Both the position numbers and the translations under genes were made by a program. Source: an uncultured Gammaproteobacteria bacterium (GTDB lineage Bacteria > Pseudomonadota > Gammaproteobacteria > Pseudomonadales > Pseudohongiellaceae). Taken from it: a stretch of 64,000 bases of DNA. Location of the stretch: positions 1 to 64,000 of the forward strand of contig CAILUG010000038.1 in NCBI GenBank assembly GCA_903837345.1. The letters run 5' to 3'. The notes beneath the pieces were generated by a model. The model did not search any database. It was not told where the DNA came from and saw only the letters and a program-made list of their open reading frames with translations. Numbering within the stretch: the first letter of the stretch is position 1; every line of letters begins with the position of its first letter. Positions 15,394 to 25,372 of this stretch are shown here, piece after piece.

Positions 15394-17250
15394 TCATGAT
15401 TGCGTTTGTTGTGTGGCAATTGCGGCCAGTGTTTCTGCACTGAGCCGCACCCAGTCAAATTCGCCGCTGATGCCTTTCAGTTCACTGCGACCAGCTTCAG
15501 TTGGCAGCCGTTGCAGCACAGTCGCCACCGAGGGTTCTGCGGCCAGATCCTGCGACAACACAATATCGCCGCCCTGGCACAGCGTCTGGATGCGCGCGGT
15601 CTGGTTCGCCACCTTGCCGTAGTAATCGAGGATGCCGTTGAGTGTCACCGCAATGCACGGCCCGGTATGCAGGCCGAGTTTCACCAGCACCTTCTCGTCG
15701 TGATCAGTGAGTGAGCGATTGAATCCGGCAAAGGCTGCCTGGATTTCGATCGCACAATTCACGGCATCGAGCGGAACGTTGAAAGCAGCCATGATCGCAT
15801 CGCCCAGGGTTTTCACCACAGTGCCGTTGTGGTGACGCACGCAGCCGGCCAGTATCGCGAAATGTTCCCGCACCAATGCGAAGGCCGCCGCATCACCGAT
15901 GCGTTCATAGAGCGAGGTTGAGGCTTTGATGTCAGTGAACAGCAGCGTCACGCTGTCGATTTCCACATGATCGCCGGGCCGCAGGATGTTTTCATCAAAC
16001 AGGTCGCGGAAACACTGGAAGGTGATCGCTTCTTTTGCTGTCAGTACTTCCTGCATCCAGGCGCGGTATTCAATTATCAATATGCGATCACGCTGGCTCT
16101 GGTTATGTATGGTCAGCGTGTCGGCGACAGGTTGTGCCTGTTGTGCAAAACCCAGCTGGTTATCAGGCAAGAAAGCGAGTGTGGGTGGCGGACCACCGGT
16201 GTGGTCGAGGAAAAGGTCGTTGCCGGGCTCCAGCGTGCGAATGCGATAAGAGCCAACCGGCATCGGAAACTGTTCGCTACGTGAACTGCCGGCATCAATT
16301 TTCAGTTGCACCACGATATGCGGCGTACTCATCGGGCCAAACAGGCAGTAATCACCTCCGTGCAGCGGGCGCAATGACTTGGAGGGATGGAATACCAGTT
16401 CCACATTGCGGCTGAAATTGCGGCCATAGTCGATGTTGCAGCTGGAGCAATGCGCACCCTGGGGGATTTCATCCATGCTGGAGCTCTGCACTTTCCCTAC
16501 CCGGCAATTCGGGCATAGCAGATCCCAACGCAAACTCAACAGACCGTGCTTCGCCGCCAGCAGGAACATCTCGATCACGTCTTTCTCGCTTGCCTGCCAG
16601 TAGCGAGCCAGCAATTTTGGCCGCAGCGTCCAGACATCCACTTCCGGCCGCTCCAGTATCCATTTGATCAGGCGCTCCAGCAGGCCGTGGTGAAAGGGGC
16701 TCTGCAACAGGGTTGGCATCAGCTGCTGACAGCGTTGCAGGGCGCCAGGCACCAGGTCCGGGGGCGAAAAATCAAACGGCAGTTCGGCTTGCTGGTCGGC
16801 ATAGGCGCGGGCCGTGGCGGCCATTGCCAAAAATTTTTTGGCGGTATTCCTGAAGAAACCGGTCAGCAGCAGGATGCGGCCGAGGTAATTGGCCGGTTGC
16901 ACACGCAAGGTGTAATGACAGATGCAGCCAGTGGGGACGCTCGCAAGCGCCACCTCGGCAGTTACCAGGCTGAAGGGGCCGCGGCTGAAACGGCGTTCGT
17001 GGGTAAACCATTCATACCTGATCCAGTTGACCGGGATTTCCTCCCAGTCCAGCTGGTAGGAATTGACCGCAGCGGACCCGAAATAGCGCATAGCGCCGTC
17101 CGGCTGCTGCTCTTCCCGGATGGTATGGGCCGGAAAGCCGGCCGCCTCGTTGAAGCGGGCAGTGTCGGCAAAGATGTCCCAGATCACGCTAACCGGCTTG
17201 TCAAACTGCCAATGCCAGGTGTGTTGAACGGGTTGGGACATCGTGGCCAC
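15394..17250 (-). CDS. Adenylate/guanylate cyclase with START-like and DUF5939 domains
   Basis: The product has 618 residues. Residues 1-150 look like an SRPBCC/START-type lipid-binding fold (WHWQFDKPVSVIWDIFADTARFNEAAGFP). The middle region fits DUF5939, including a four-Cys zinc ribbon (CPNC ... CSSC, about 258-281). The C-terminal third is a class III nucleotide cyclase: VTLLFTDIKASTSLYERIGD with the two metal-binding Asp positions, KTLGDAIMAAF, and LDYYGKVANQTARIQ. It should make cAMP, or possibly cGMP, in the cytoplasm. The start is 5 bases after an acyltransferase gene, suggesting one transcript and a lipid link. Confidence 0.88.
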   Translation of the reverse strand: MATMSQPVQHTWHWQFDKPVSVIWDIFADTARFNEAAGFPAHTIREEQQPDGAMRYFGSAAVNSYQLDWEEIPVNWIRYEWFTHERRFSRGPFSLVTAEVALASVPTGCICHYTLRVQPANYLGRILLLTGFFRNTAKKFLAMAATARAYADQQAELPFDFSPPDLVPGALQRCQQLMPTLLQSPFHHGLLERLIKWILERPEVDVWTLRPKLLARYWQASEKDVIEMFLLAAKHGLLSLRWDLLCPNCRVGKVQSSSMDEIPQGAHCSSCNIDYGRNFSRNVELVFHPSKSLRPLHGGDYCLFGPMSTPHIVVQLKIDAGSSRSEQFPMPVGSYRIRTLEPGNDLFLDHTGGPPPTLAFLPDNQLGFAQQAQPVADTLTIHNQSQRDRILIIEYRAWMQEVLTAKEAITFQCFRDLFDENILRPGDHVEIDSVTLLFTDIKASTSLYERIGDAAAFALVREHFAILAGCVRHHNGTVVKTLGDAIMAAFNVPLDAVNCAIEIQAAFAGFNRSLTDHDEKVLVKLGLHTGPCIAVTLNGILDYYGKVANQTARIQTLCQGGDIVLSQDLAAEPSVATVLQRLPTEAGRSELKGISGEFDWVRLSAETLAAIATQQTQS

Positions 17251-17255
17251 GCCCT

Positions 17256-17846
17256 CTAAGGGTCGACAAGTTCACAGGTATTTTCGGGGATAATGCCGGT
17301 AAAACCCTTATATCTTCGTTTAATTTCGCCAATCTCTCGTTCAAAATCGCCACTGGGTTTATAAAGCCCCAGCACGGTGATTGTACGTGTCACCGCATCG
17401 ATTGCGATCATAACGATGGGAAGATCAGCCTCCAGGGCGATGTAATAGAAACCGGTGCGCCAGCGCGTCACTTTCTTGCGGGTTCCCTCGGGCGCTACGC
17501 AAAGGATCATTCCCGGATGTGCTTTGAGTACCTTTACTGAGGCTGCCACTGCATTCTGCGGTTGCGAACGATCCACCGGAATGCCGCCCAGCCACCGCAT
17601 AATAGTGCCAAAAGGGGGGGTAAACAGGCTGGTCTTGCCCAGCCAGCGGGCCTCCTGCTTCAACTGCAGCAAGGTCCCCAGCATCAAGAGAAAGTCCCAG
17701 TTGCTGGTGTGGGGGGCTCCGATCAGGATGTAAGGCGGAGCCGGGATGCCATCAAGGTTTGCTTTCCAGCCAGTCAGCCTCAGGGTTGCAGCTGCCAGCA
17801 GGCGCAATAAAGGGGTCACCAACGGTGTGGAAAAAACGGAATTCAT
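17256..17846 (-). CDS. PlsC-type 1-acylglycerol-phosphate acyltransferase family protein
   Basis: The HX4D box is HTSNWD (46-51 from this start), followed by GKTSLFTPPFG and the substrate motif VAPEGTRKK, so it belongs to the PlsC acyltransferase superfamily. I chose the Met at 17846 (MNSVFSTPLV, 196 residues) because the extra 53 residues from a start at 18005 show nothing family-like; the upstream start cannot be excluded. A run of seven G (17614-17620) lies in the gene. It is immediately upstream of the START-like cyclase gene. Confidence 0.82.
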   Translation of the reverse strand: MNSVFSTPLVTPLLRLLAAATLRLTGWKANLDGIPAPPYILIGAPHTSNWDFLLMLGTLLQLKQEARWLGKTSLFTPPFGTIMRWLGGIPVDRSQPQNAVAASVKVLKAHPGMILCVAPEGTRKKVTRWRTGFYYIALEADLPIVMIAIDAVTRTITVLGLYKPSGDFEREIGEIKRRYKGFTGIIPENTCELVDP

Positions 17847-18091
17847 CAAAAGGGCGTGTAAAGGTGCCGGCTGAAAGGCAATGCCGATGGGTGCGGTCAG
17901 TATACTTGGACGGTGCGAGCCCAAGATAGCGCTTGCTTTGGGGCTTGCTGCTGGATTATTTTGAACTACTTTTGGCAGTATCACGTCTGCTGCCATCTCG
18001 TGCAATCCACAGTTTGATGGCCTTCGACGGTTGAAAACAATCCGGTTCAGGCTTCAATCAATCTTTCATTCTGAAGGGGGAGTGAACAGTT

Positions 18092-18598
18092 ATGGCAACT
18101 TTACAAATCAATGGTCAGGCAATGGATATCGGATCGATAGATCCGTCCACCCCACTCTTGTGGGTGCTGCGCGATACGCTGGGTCTGGTTGGCACCAAAT
18201 ACGGCTGCGGTATTGCCCAGTGCGGCGCCTGCACCGTGCATCTTGATGGCGCGCCAGTGCGCTCCTGCCAGATTCCGGTTGGCAATCTCACCGATCAGAA
18301 GATCACCACCATTGAAGGCATTGCCGCCGCCGACGGCACGCTCAGCAAAGTCCAGCAAGCCTGGATTGCCGAAGACGTGCCACAGTGTGGCTACTGCCAG
18401 GCTGGCCAGATCATGAGTGCCACTTCCCTGTTGCAGAACAACCCCAATCCTACCGATGCAGACATAGATGCTGCGATGTCCGGCAACATCTGCCGCTGCG
18501 CCACCTACACCCGCATTAAACGCGCCATCAAGGTGGCCGCTGGCCAAAAAGTCGCAACAGCTTTCTATGACGCTGCAGATCAGGGGGCAACGGTATGA
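18092..18598 (+). CDS. Molybdenum hydroxylase small 2Fe-2S subunit (IorA-like)
   Basis: The product has 168 residues. The plant-ferredoxin-type cluster uses C39, C44, C47 and C59 ([13 protein letters not shown]), and the second cluster uses C99, C102, C134 and C136 (CGYCQAG ... ICRC). This is the small subunit of xanthine dehydrogenase-family enzymes of the two-subunit type, such as isoquinoline 1-oxidoreductase, that lack an FAD subunit. It passes electrons from the molybdenum centre of the next gene, with which it overlaps by 4 bases. The substrate cannot be told from sequence. Confidence 0.93.
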   Translation: MATLQINGQAMDIGSIDPSTPLLWVLRDTLGLVGTKYGCGIAQCGACTVHLDGAPVRSCQIPVGNLTDQKITTIEGIAAADGTLSKVQQAWIAEDVPQCGYCQAGQIMSATSLLQNNPNPTDADIDAAMSGNICRCATYTRIKRAIKVAAGQKVATAFYDAADQGATV

Positions 18599-20952
18599 AC
18601 ATGAAATCCGATCAATTGCCGATGGCAGAATTGCCCGATTTTTTCCAGGACATGGTTGAAGCCAAACAAGCGGTTGCCGAGCAGGCACTTGAAGTCTCGC
18701 GTCGCGGCTTCCTGAAACTTTCAGGAATTGCGGGTGGCGGTTTGATCCTCGGTGCCGCCCTGGCAGGCAGCAACAAGACCATGGCTGCTACCAAGAAAGC
18801 AGCAGGTCCGACCGAAACTACCCTCAGTCCTTACGTGCAAATCAAGCCGGATGGTCGCATCAACATCTTCTCGAAAAATCCGGAGTGTGGCCAGGGTATC
18901 AAAACCGGTCTGCCACTGATCATCGCTGAAGAACTGGATTGTGCCTGGACAGATGTTGACGTGATGCAGGCTGACATAGACGCCAAGCGCTACGGTGCAG
19001 CACAGTTTGCCGGTGGTTCACTGTCTACCCCGATGAACTGGATGCCAATGCGTCAGGCTGGCGCCACTGCCCGTGCCATGATCCTGGCAGCAGCTTCAAA
19101 GAAATTGAAACTGCCGCTGGAAGAACTCACCACGGGTGAAACCAAAGTAATCCATGCCAAAACCAACAAGTCGTGGGGTTATGGCGAATTCGCCGAGCTG
19201 GCAGCCACCATGCCGGTACCCGATGTCAAAACCCTGGTTCTGAAAGACCAGAAAGATTTCAAATTGCTGGGCAAACGCTTCACCGGTGTTGATAACAAAG
19301 GCATCGTTACCGGCAAGCCGCTGTTCGGTGCCGACACCCGCATGGAAGGCATGGTCTATGCCACCTTCACCAAGAGCCCGCAGGTCGGCGGTGTGGCCAC
19401 GTCCTTCAACGAAGCCCACATCAAATCGCTTAAAGGTGTAATTGATGCCTTCATCGTCGAGCCTTTCGCCGACGGCAGGATGTTCCCGACTGCCAATGGC
19501 GCACACCTGGGTGGAGTTGCCGTGGTTGCAGAAAACACCTGGGCAGCCATCAAAGCCAAACGCGAACTGGAAATCCAGTGGGATACTTCCAAGGCCGAAA
19601 CTGCCACCTGGAGTGATCTTGCCGCCCAGGCCAAAGCACTGGCCGACAAGGATGGCGAACCGCTGATGGTCAATTCAGGCCCTCCCGGCCCGAATGCGAA
19701 GAAAGTCTCCGCTGACCGCGGTGATGTGGCAGCGGCATTTGCCAGCGCTGCCAAAGTTGTCACCGGCTTCTATGAATACCCGTACGTGTCACACGCACAG
19801 CTCGAACCGCAGACAACGACTGCGCTGTATAAAGACGGCAAGATCGAACTGTGGTCACCCAGCCAGATTCCAGGCGGTGGTCAAGCCGGCGCGGCGATCC
19901 GCGTGGGCGCGGCTCCCGATGCTTCGACTCTGCACCAGTTGCGCATAGGCGGCGGTTTCGGTCGCAAATTGGCCAATGACTACGTTTATGAAGCTGCAGC
20001 CATTGCCAAAAAGATGGAAGGCCGTCCGGTCAAACTGCAGTGGACCCGCGAAGACGACATGATGCACGACTACTATCGTCCGGGTGGTTTCCATTCCTAC
20101 AAGGCCGCTCTTGATGCCAAAGGCAAATTGATCGCGTTCCAGGATCACTTCATGACTCACACTGCCAACGGCCAGAGTACGATGACCTCGGCTGATCTGT
20201 CGCCTGCGGTCTTCCCGATGGACGTGGTTCCCAACCTCAAACTGACGCAGACCCTGTTCAACAATGCGATGCCGACCGGTGCCATGCGTGCGCCGAGTTC
20301 CAATGCGTTCGGCTTTACGTTCCAGAGTTTCCTGCACGAACTGGCCATCGCCTCCGGCAAGCCACACGCCGAGTTCCTGCTTGATGTGCTGGGTGATCGC
20401 GGTCCTTCGAATCCGGAGCGTCCACAGCAGTCAATGAACAAAGGTCGCGCAATGGATGTCATCAAGGCAGTGGTTGAGCGTTCCGGTTATGGCAAGCCCA
20501 TGCCGGCCGGTTCCGGCCAGGGTCTGTCGTTCTACTATAGCCATAGCGGTTATGTAGCGCAGGTGGCAGAAGTGACAGTCAACGCCAACAAGGAAGTGAA
20601 AGTGAACAAGGTGTGGGCAGTGGCCGACTTCGGCTTCATCCACAACCACAGCTCGGCTGAAAACCAGCTGGAAGGTGGCATCCTCGACGGCCTGAGCCAG
20701 GTGTTCAATGCCAAGATCACTTTCAACAAGGGCGTAGTGCAACAGCAGAACTTCCATCAGTATCCGCTGATCCGCATGCCGCAGGCTCCGCAACTCGACA
20801 CGATGTTCCTCGAGTCGGATTCTCCTCCGACTGGTGCAGGCGAACCTTCAGTACCGCCGATGCCGGCAGCGGTTGCCAACGCAATCTTCAACGCCACCGG
20901 CCAGCGCATCCGCAAGATGCCGCTGTCGGAAAGTGGTTATCGCTTGGTGTAA
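18595..20952 (+). CDS. Molybdopterin-binding large subunit of molybdenum hydroxylase (IorB-like)
   Basis: The product has 785 residues. A twin-arginine motif ([10 protein letters not shown], near residue 39) and hydrophobic stretch suggest Tat export as a folded complex, with the small subunit carried along. The family pattern is clear: [14 protein letters not shown]-like motif ([10 protein letters not shown]), and the C-terminal [18 protein letters not shown] with the catalytic Glu. This is the single-chain large subunit type found in isoquinoline, nicotinate and membrane-linked aldehyde oxidising enzymes, which feed a cytochrome c rather than NAD. Maturation factors (XdhC-like, MCD synthesis) are not adjacent. 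Confidence 0.92.
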   Translation: MNMKSDQLPMAELPDFFQDMVEAKQAVAEQALEVSRRGFLKLSGIAGGGLILGAALAGSNKTMAATKKAAGPTETTLSPYVQIKPDGRINIFSKNPECGQGIKTGLPLIIAEELDCAWTDVDVMQADIDAKRYGAAQFAGGSLSTPMNWMPMRQAGATARAMILAAASKKLKLPLEELTTGETKVIHAKTNKSWGYGEFAELAATMPVPDVKTLVLKDQKDFKLLGKRFTGVDNKGIVTGKPLFGADTRMEGMVYATFTKSPQVGGVATSFNEAHIKSLKGVIDAFIVEPFADGRMFPTANGAHLGGVAVVAENTWAAIKAKRELEIQWDTSKAETATWSDLAAQAKALADKDGEPLMVNSGPPGPNAKKVSADRGDVAAAFASAAKVVTGFYEYPYVSHAQLEPQTTTALYKDGKIELWSPSQIPGGGQAGAAIRVGAAPDASTLHQLRIGGGFGRKLANDYVYEAAAIAKKMEGRPVKLQWTREDDMMHDYYRPGGFHSYKAALDAKGKLIAFQDHFMTHTANGQSTMTSADLSPAVFPMDVVPNLKLTQTLFNNAMPTGAMRAPSSNAFGFTFQSFLHELAIASGKPHAEFLLDVLGDRGPSNPERPQQSMNKGRAMDVIKAVVERSGYGKPMPAGSGQGLSFYYSHSGYVAQVAEVTVNANKEVKVNKVWAVADFGFIHNHSSAENQLEGGILDGLSQVFNAKITFNKGVVQQQNFHQYPLIRMPQAPQLDTMFLESDSPPTGAGEPSVPPMPAAVANAIFNATGQRIRKMPLSESGYRLV

Positions 20953-20978
20953 GCACGCAAGACAGGCAACAGACCAGC

Positions 20979-21007
20979 AAAAAGGCCAGCGACACGCTGG
21001 CCTTTTT
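20979..21007 (+). terminator. Rho-independent terminator
   Basis: AAAAAGGCCAGC (20979-20990) pairs with GCTGGCCTTTTT (20996-21007) around a 5-base loop. The A/T flanks make it work in both directions, separating the molybdenum hydroxylase from the convergent TPR gene. Confidence 0.9.
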
Positions 21008-21036
21008 GTTTTCAGGACATTTGTTTTCGTCTGCAG

Positions 21037-22596
21037 TTACCACGCGTAGTAATAGCGAACCACCACATGCTCATAGGTCGCCATGACACCGTTCAGGATG
21101 CGTGGACGGAACTTGCTGTCGCTGATGGATTGCAACAGGTTGTCGGCAACTTCCGGCGGAGTGCCGGCAGTGCGGTCCAGGATTGCGGGAGCCAGAGCAT
21201 CACCGTTCTCATTCACGCTTGCATCAACATCGATATAACCGCGGTATTCAATCGCGATGTCGCTGGCTATGCCGAGGGAGGCGCGCGTCCAGGGCGTGAT
21301 CTCAAACGCAGGTACTGATACCGGCAGCACCGGATTGAACAGGTTTTCAATTTCGGCACTACTGGCACCCGCTGCAGCATAATCCTGGCGGGCCGTTTCC
21401 AGCAGGGTTCTGAAGTCCGCACTGCTGCCGGTGGCGACCAGCCAGTCGACCAGATCCAGTCTCGCATGGGCAAGATCTGCCGGCGTGGTGCTGGCTGACT
21501 CTTCAAGATATTTGACCCTGCGTTCCAGTGCAGTGCGGCCATCCGTGTAACTGGAACGATAGATGTGCAGATCAATTTCAGGAAAAGTATTGGAGTTCTG
21601 GTTTTTGAAGCCATGGGTCTGATTGTAGGTGACCAGTTGCCGGGTCATCAAAAAATTGCTGGTGGCCAGCGCAAATTCCGCCTGTGCGAGACCTGGATCC
21701 AAGGTTCGGCCGTGGGCAAGCAGGATGTCAATGATCTGTTGAAAAAGCTGTTGGGCTTGCTGCAGACGTCTGAAGCGGAGATCGAATTGATCCTGGAGTG
21801 AATCGGCGAAACGGAAACCGGTTGTTTGATTTGCTGCCGCAGTGCCGGATTTTCCGGCGGCAAGTTGCGGCAAATAAATGCGTGAGGCACGTACATGCCA
21901 GGCTGCAAATTCCTGCAGCGCAGGCACCAGTTCAAGTGATTGCCTGTCATAAGCCTTGGTGTGCAAATAGTACAGATACTCCTGTTCGGCATCTGTGGCG
22001 GTCAGGTCTCCCAGTGCCACGGTGCTGTTGATCATGCGCCGCAATAGCGGGGCCTGATCAAGACTGAACAGGCCGTTATTGACCCGGATGATCTGGTTGG
22101 CACGCTGGAAGCTCTGCAACGCGAGCGCGAAATCACCGTTGTATTGATAGGCAGTGCCCAGATCCAGCAGTATTTCCGTGAGGGATTTGTCATAAGCATT
22201 GCCTTTCTGCTCCTGCAGTTTCAGCGCTGCTTCGAGTGTGGCAATGTCATCGGGCCGGGTTGGGTTACCGTTGTTGAATTGGCGCCGGACAGTCAGCTCC
22301 ATTGCCGACTTGACCGGTAGCGGATGTTCATGCGGAAGCTGGGCCAGTTCAGTGGCGGTATACACTGGCTTGCTGCCCGACTGGTTGGTATCAATGCCGG
22401 TTGAGGTGATACGGACAGGCACGGCATCGAATATCAACTGGTCAAGATTGGGTGTTTCCGTGGCGAATGTCAGGCATGAAAAAGTCAGTGCGACCACAAA
22501 CAGTGAGCACTGGCACTGCCGGGGGAATCGGGAATTGTCAGGTTGTGGTGCAGGGGTGCCGGTCCGTCTGGCAAACAGTGCGGGAAGCGAAATCAC
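21037..22596 (-). CDS. Exported TPR protein with TonB-like C-terminus
   Basis: The product has 519 residues, starting at GTG with GGAGG about 9 bases upstream. A hydrophobic segment at 30-45 (CSLFVVALTFSCLTFA) looks like a signal sequence. Helical repeats follow, with a TPR at about 140-175 (LLDLGTAYQYNGDFALALQSFQRANQI). The last 60 residues (VDASVNENGDALAPAIL ... FRPRILNGVMATYEHVVVRYY) resemble the TonB C-terminal fold, but there is no TonB-type membrane anchor plus Pro-rich linker. The function is unknown; a periplasmic scaffold is a guess. Confidence 0.65.
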   Translation of the reverse strand: MISLPALFARRTGTPAPQPDNSRFPRQCQCSLFVVALTFSCLTFATETPNLDQLIFDAVPVRITSTGIDTNQSGSKPVYTATELAQLPHEHPLPVKSAMELTVRRQFNNGNPTRPDDIATLEAALKLQEQKGNAYDKSLTEILLDLGTAYQYNGDFALALQSFQRANQIIRVNNGLFSLDQAPLLRRMINSTVALGDLTATDAEQEYLYYLHTKAYDRQSLELVPALQEFAAWHVRASRIYLPQLAAGKSGTAAANQTTGFRFADSLQDQFDLRFRRLQQAQQLFQQIIDILLAHGRTLDPGLAQAEFALATSNFLMTRQLVTYNQTHGFKNQNSNTFPEIDLHIYRSSYTDGRTALERRVKYLEESASTTPADLAHARLDLVDWLVATGSSADFRTLLETARQDYAAAGASSAEIENLFNPVLPVSVPAFEITPWTRASLGIASDIAIEYRGYIDVDASVNENGDALAPAILDRTAGTPPEVADNLLQSISDSKFRPRILNGVMATYEHVVVRYYYAW

Positions 22597-22906
22597 GGTG
22601 CGTTCCCTCCATTTGTCGTGCTAATGTGAATTTAATGTGGAATCAATAAACTGCAGGTTTTACTGCCAAGTTTGTCCAAAATATACTTTAGTGCAGAGCC
22701 GTGAAAATTAGCCTGAATTACACCTTTTTTCTATCACAATCATTCATTACTTTGGTGCACCGGGCTGGTGTGCCGAAACAAAAAAGCCGATGTGTGTATT
22801 TCCAGATCTGCCTGACCAGCCTGGCTCCTGACGAGCAAGCCGCTCAAGTTTGACAAGTTATACAGTCCAGGTTTGCAGACTTGTGAAAAGTTCGGTGGAG
22901 AGCTTC
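22597..22906. other. Divergent intergenic region
   Basis: This 310-base gap lies between two divergent genes and has raised A+T in its middle. It must hold promoters for both sides. I see no clear sigma-70 box, operator or hairpin and no convincing small gene. Confidence 0.5.
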
Positions 22907-25366
22907 ATGTCGCATTTCAATTTCCGGTTTTCGATAAAGCAACACGCCTTGATCGCAGCTGTTGCAGCCACTGTCATGCTGGTGAGCCAGGGTGTGGGTG
23001 CAGCCAATGAAAACCTGTTGCAGGACTATTGCACCAAGTGCCACAACTCCGATGACTATGCAGGCAGCATTGATCTCGAAGGCGTCAATGCCGGCAACAT
23101 CCATCAAAACACCGAGATCGGCGAAAAAGTGATTCGCCGCTTGCGCGCCGGCATGATGCCGCCCGCAGGCGAGAAGCGTCCTGACAATGCGGTCATGCAG
23201 CAATTTGCTGCTGCGCTGGAACAGGACATCGACACCCACGCGGTGATCAAGGCCGGTCGTCCCGGACTGCATCGCATGAACCGTACCGAATACGGCAATG
23301 CGATTCGTGATTTGCTGAAGGTGGATATCAACCCTGCCGATTTCTTTCCGGCCGATGATTCCAGTCGTGGTTTCGACAACCAGGCCGGCACGCTGTCCAT
23401 GTCGCCGGCGCAGCTGGAATCCTATCTGGGTGCCGCTGCCAAAATCAGCAAACTCGCACTCGGCACTGACACCACGCCAAGCCAGAAACTTTATCGTACA
23501 GCCGAAGACGCCAACCAGAACTACCGCATCGAAGGCTTGCCGTTCGGCACCCGCGGCGGCATCAGCTTCGTTCACAATTTTCCGGCTGATGGTGAATACA
23601 CCTTCAAGACGTTTGCAATCACGCTTGGCAACATGGGCAGCGATCGTCCCTTCGGTGAAATCCGCGGTGAAAAATTGCAGGTGCTGGTGGATGGTGAACT
23701 GGTAAAGGTGTTTGACTGGGATCAGGAGCTCGGCCTCAACCGCAACCAGTTTGAACGTTCCGATGATGATGTTGGCAAGAGTCTGCCGACACTTGATGTG
23801 ACATTGCCTGTCACTGCCGGCGAACACGAGATCGGGATTACTTTCGTGGCCACCAATTTTGCGCCCGGTCTCGACATGAACAACTATTTTGAGCGCAGTA
23901 CCATTGAAACCGGCGGCTTGCCGGGCTTCACCTGGTTTCCGCATGTGGGCTCTGTGCGGGTTGACGGTCCTTATGCAGTCACCGGCACCGGCAATTCTCC
24001 CAGTCGCCAGTCGGTGATGTTGTGCAAGCCATCCAACAACGATGATGAGAAAAACTGCGCACGTCGCATTATTCCCAGACTGGCGGAAATCGCCTATCGC
24101 GGTTACAGCACCGCCGATGATGTTGACAACCTGATGGGCTTTTACAGCCAGGGTCGCGCCACCGGCAATTTTGACAACGGTGTCGACATGGCATTGCAGC
24201 GCATACTGTCCTCGCCGAAATTCATCTATCGCATTGAACGCGAGCCGGAAAATGTTGCAGTGGGCGAAGATTACCGGATCAGCGATCTGGATCTGGCTTC
24301 ACGCCTGTCGTTCTACCTGTGGAGCAGTTTGCCTGACCAGGAATTGCTGGCAGTGGCCAAATCCGGCAAATTGCAGGACAGCAAGGTGCTGGCACAACAA
24401 GTGGCCCGCATGCTGGAAGATCCACGCTCCTCCGCGATGACTGCCAACTTTGCCGGCCAGTGGCTGGCCTTGCGCAACCTGACCACCCAGGTGCCAGTGG
24501 TAGACCAGTTCCCGGATTTCGACAACCTGTTGCGCGAATCGATGCGCAAGGAAACCGAGTTGTTGTTCGACAGCCTGATTCGCGAGAACCGTCCGGTCAC
24601 CGAGTTGCTGACTGCTGATTACACTTTCGTCAACGAACGCCTGGCGTTGCATTACGGCATCCCCGGCATCAAGGGTGAGCGCTTCCGCCGCGTGAAACTT
24701 GATGGCGATCTCGCACTGCGGCGCGGCATACTCGGCAAAGGTTCCATGCTGACGGTCGCCGCCCAACCGGGTCGAACCTCGCCAGTGATGCGCGGTTACT
24801 GGACGCTGGCCAATGTGATCGGTGTCGAGCCGCCACCGCCGCCACCGAACGTGCCGGCACTGGAAGCCAGGAAAGTGGACGCGGCCGGCAACGGCAAAGT
24901 GCCCTCCATGCGCGAGCGCATGGAAGAGCATCGACAGAATCCGGCTTGCCAGGGCTGCCATCGCATGATGGATCCGATCGGCTTTGCTCTCGACAATTTT
25001 GATGCGGTCGGCAAATTCCGCCTGACCGATGCCGGCAGCACCATTGATCCGGGCGGCACCATTTATGATGGCACCGTCATCAAGTCTGCTGCCGATCTGC
25101 CCAAATTCCTGCTGAACCACGAACAAAGTTATCTGCGCAACGTAACCCAGCGCATGCTTACCTATGCTTTGGGGCGCGGCATGGAATATCAGGACATGCC
25201 ACTGGTACGACAGGTGCAGTCGCAAGCGGCGAAAGCAGGCTTCCGTTTCCATGAGCTGGTGATGGCAGTGGTCAGCAGCAAGGCCTTCCTCAGCAACACC
25301 AGGGAGCCCACGGCAACTTCACAGTCTGCGGCCAAACCACCGGCCGTTGCTGCAACCGGAGAATAG
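22907..25366 (+). CDS. DUF1592-family exported haem protein
   Basis: I start at 22907 (MSHFNFRFSIK), behind GGTGGAGAG, giving 819 residues with a signal peptide ending near GVGA. A haem c site CTKCH (C42, C45, H46) opens the mature protein. The rest follows the planctomycete-cytochrome-associated order DUF1587 (MNRTEYGNAIRDLL), DUF1595, DUF1592 (DLDLASRLSFYLWSSLPDQELL), DUF1588 (RRGILGKGSMLTVAAQPGRTSPVMRG) and DUF1585 near the end, including CQGCHRMMDPIGFALDNFDAVG. The biochemical role is not known. It heads a three-gene unit with a DUF1552 gene 6 bases away. Confidence 0.9.
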   Translation: MSHFNFRFSIKQHALIAAVAATVMLVSQGVGAANENLLQDYCTKCHNSDDYAGSIDLEGVNAGNIHQNTEIGEKVIRRLRAGMMPPAGEKRPDNAVMQQFAAALEQDIDTHAVIKAGRPGLHRMNRTEYGNAIRDLLKVDINPADFFPADDSSRGFDNQAGTLSMSPAQLESYLGAAAKISKLALGTDTTPSQKLYRTAEDANQNYRIEGLPFGTRGGISFVHNFPADGEYTFKTFAITLGNMGSDRPFGEIRGEKLQVLVDGELVKVFDWDQELGLNRNQFERSDDDVGKSLPTLDVTLPVTAGEHEIGITFVATNFAPGLDMNNYFERSTIETGGLPGFTWFPHVGSVRVDGPYAVTGTGNSPSRQSVMLCKPSNNDDEKNCARRIIPRLAEIAYRGYSTADDVDNLMGFYSQGRATGNFDNGVDMALQRILSSPKFIYRIEREPENVAVGEDYRISDLDLASRLSFYLWSSLPDQELLAVAKSGKLQDSKVLAQQVARMLEDPRSSAMTANFAGQWLALRNLTTQVPVVDQFPDFDNLLRESMRKETELLFDSLIRENRPVTELLTADYTFVNERLALHYGIPGIKGERFRRVKLDGDLALRRGILGKGSMLTVAAQPGRTSPVMRGYWTLANVIGVEPPPPPPNVPALEARKVDAAGNGKVPSMRERMEEHRQNPACQGCHRMMDPIGFALDNFDAVGKFRLTDAGSTIDPGGTIYDGTVIKSAADLPKFLLNHEQSYLRNVTQRMLTYALGRGMEYQDMPLVRQVQSQAAKAGFRFHELVMAVVSSKAFLSNTREPTATSQSAAKPPAVAATGE

Positions 25367-25372
25367 CAAGCC

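Noticed and set aside
22844-23944. Long open frame on the minus strand opposite the DUF1592 gene
   Set aside because: It mirrors the third-codon pattern of the real gene, has no ribosome site and no family motif; the plus-strand product has clear domains and a haem site.
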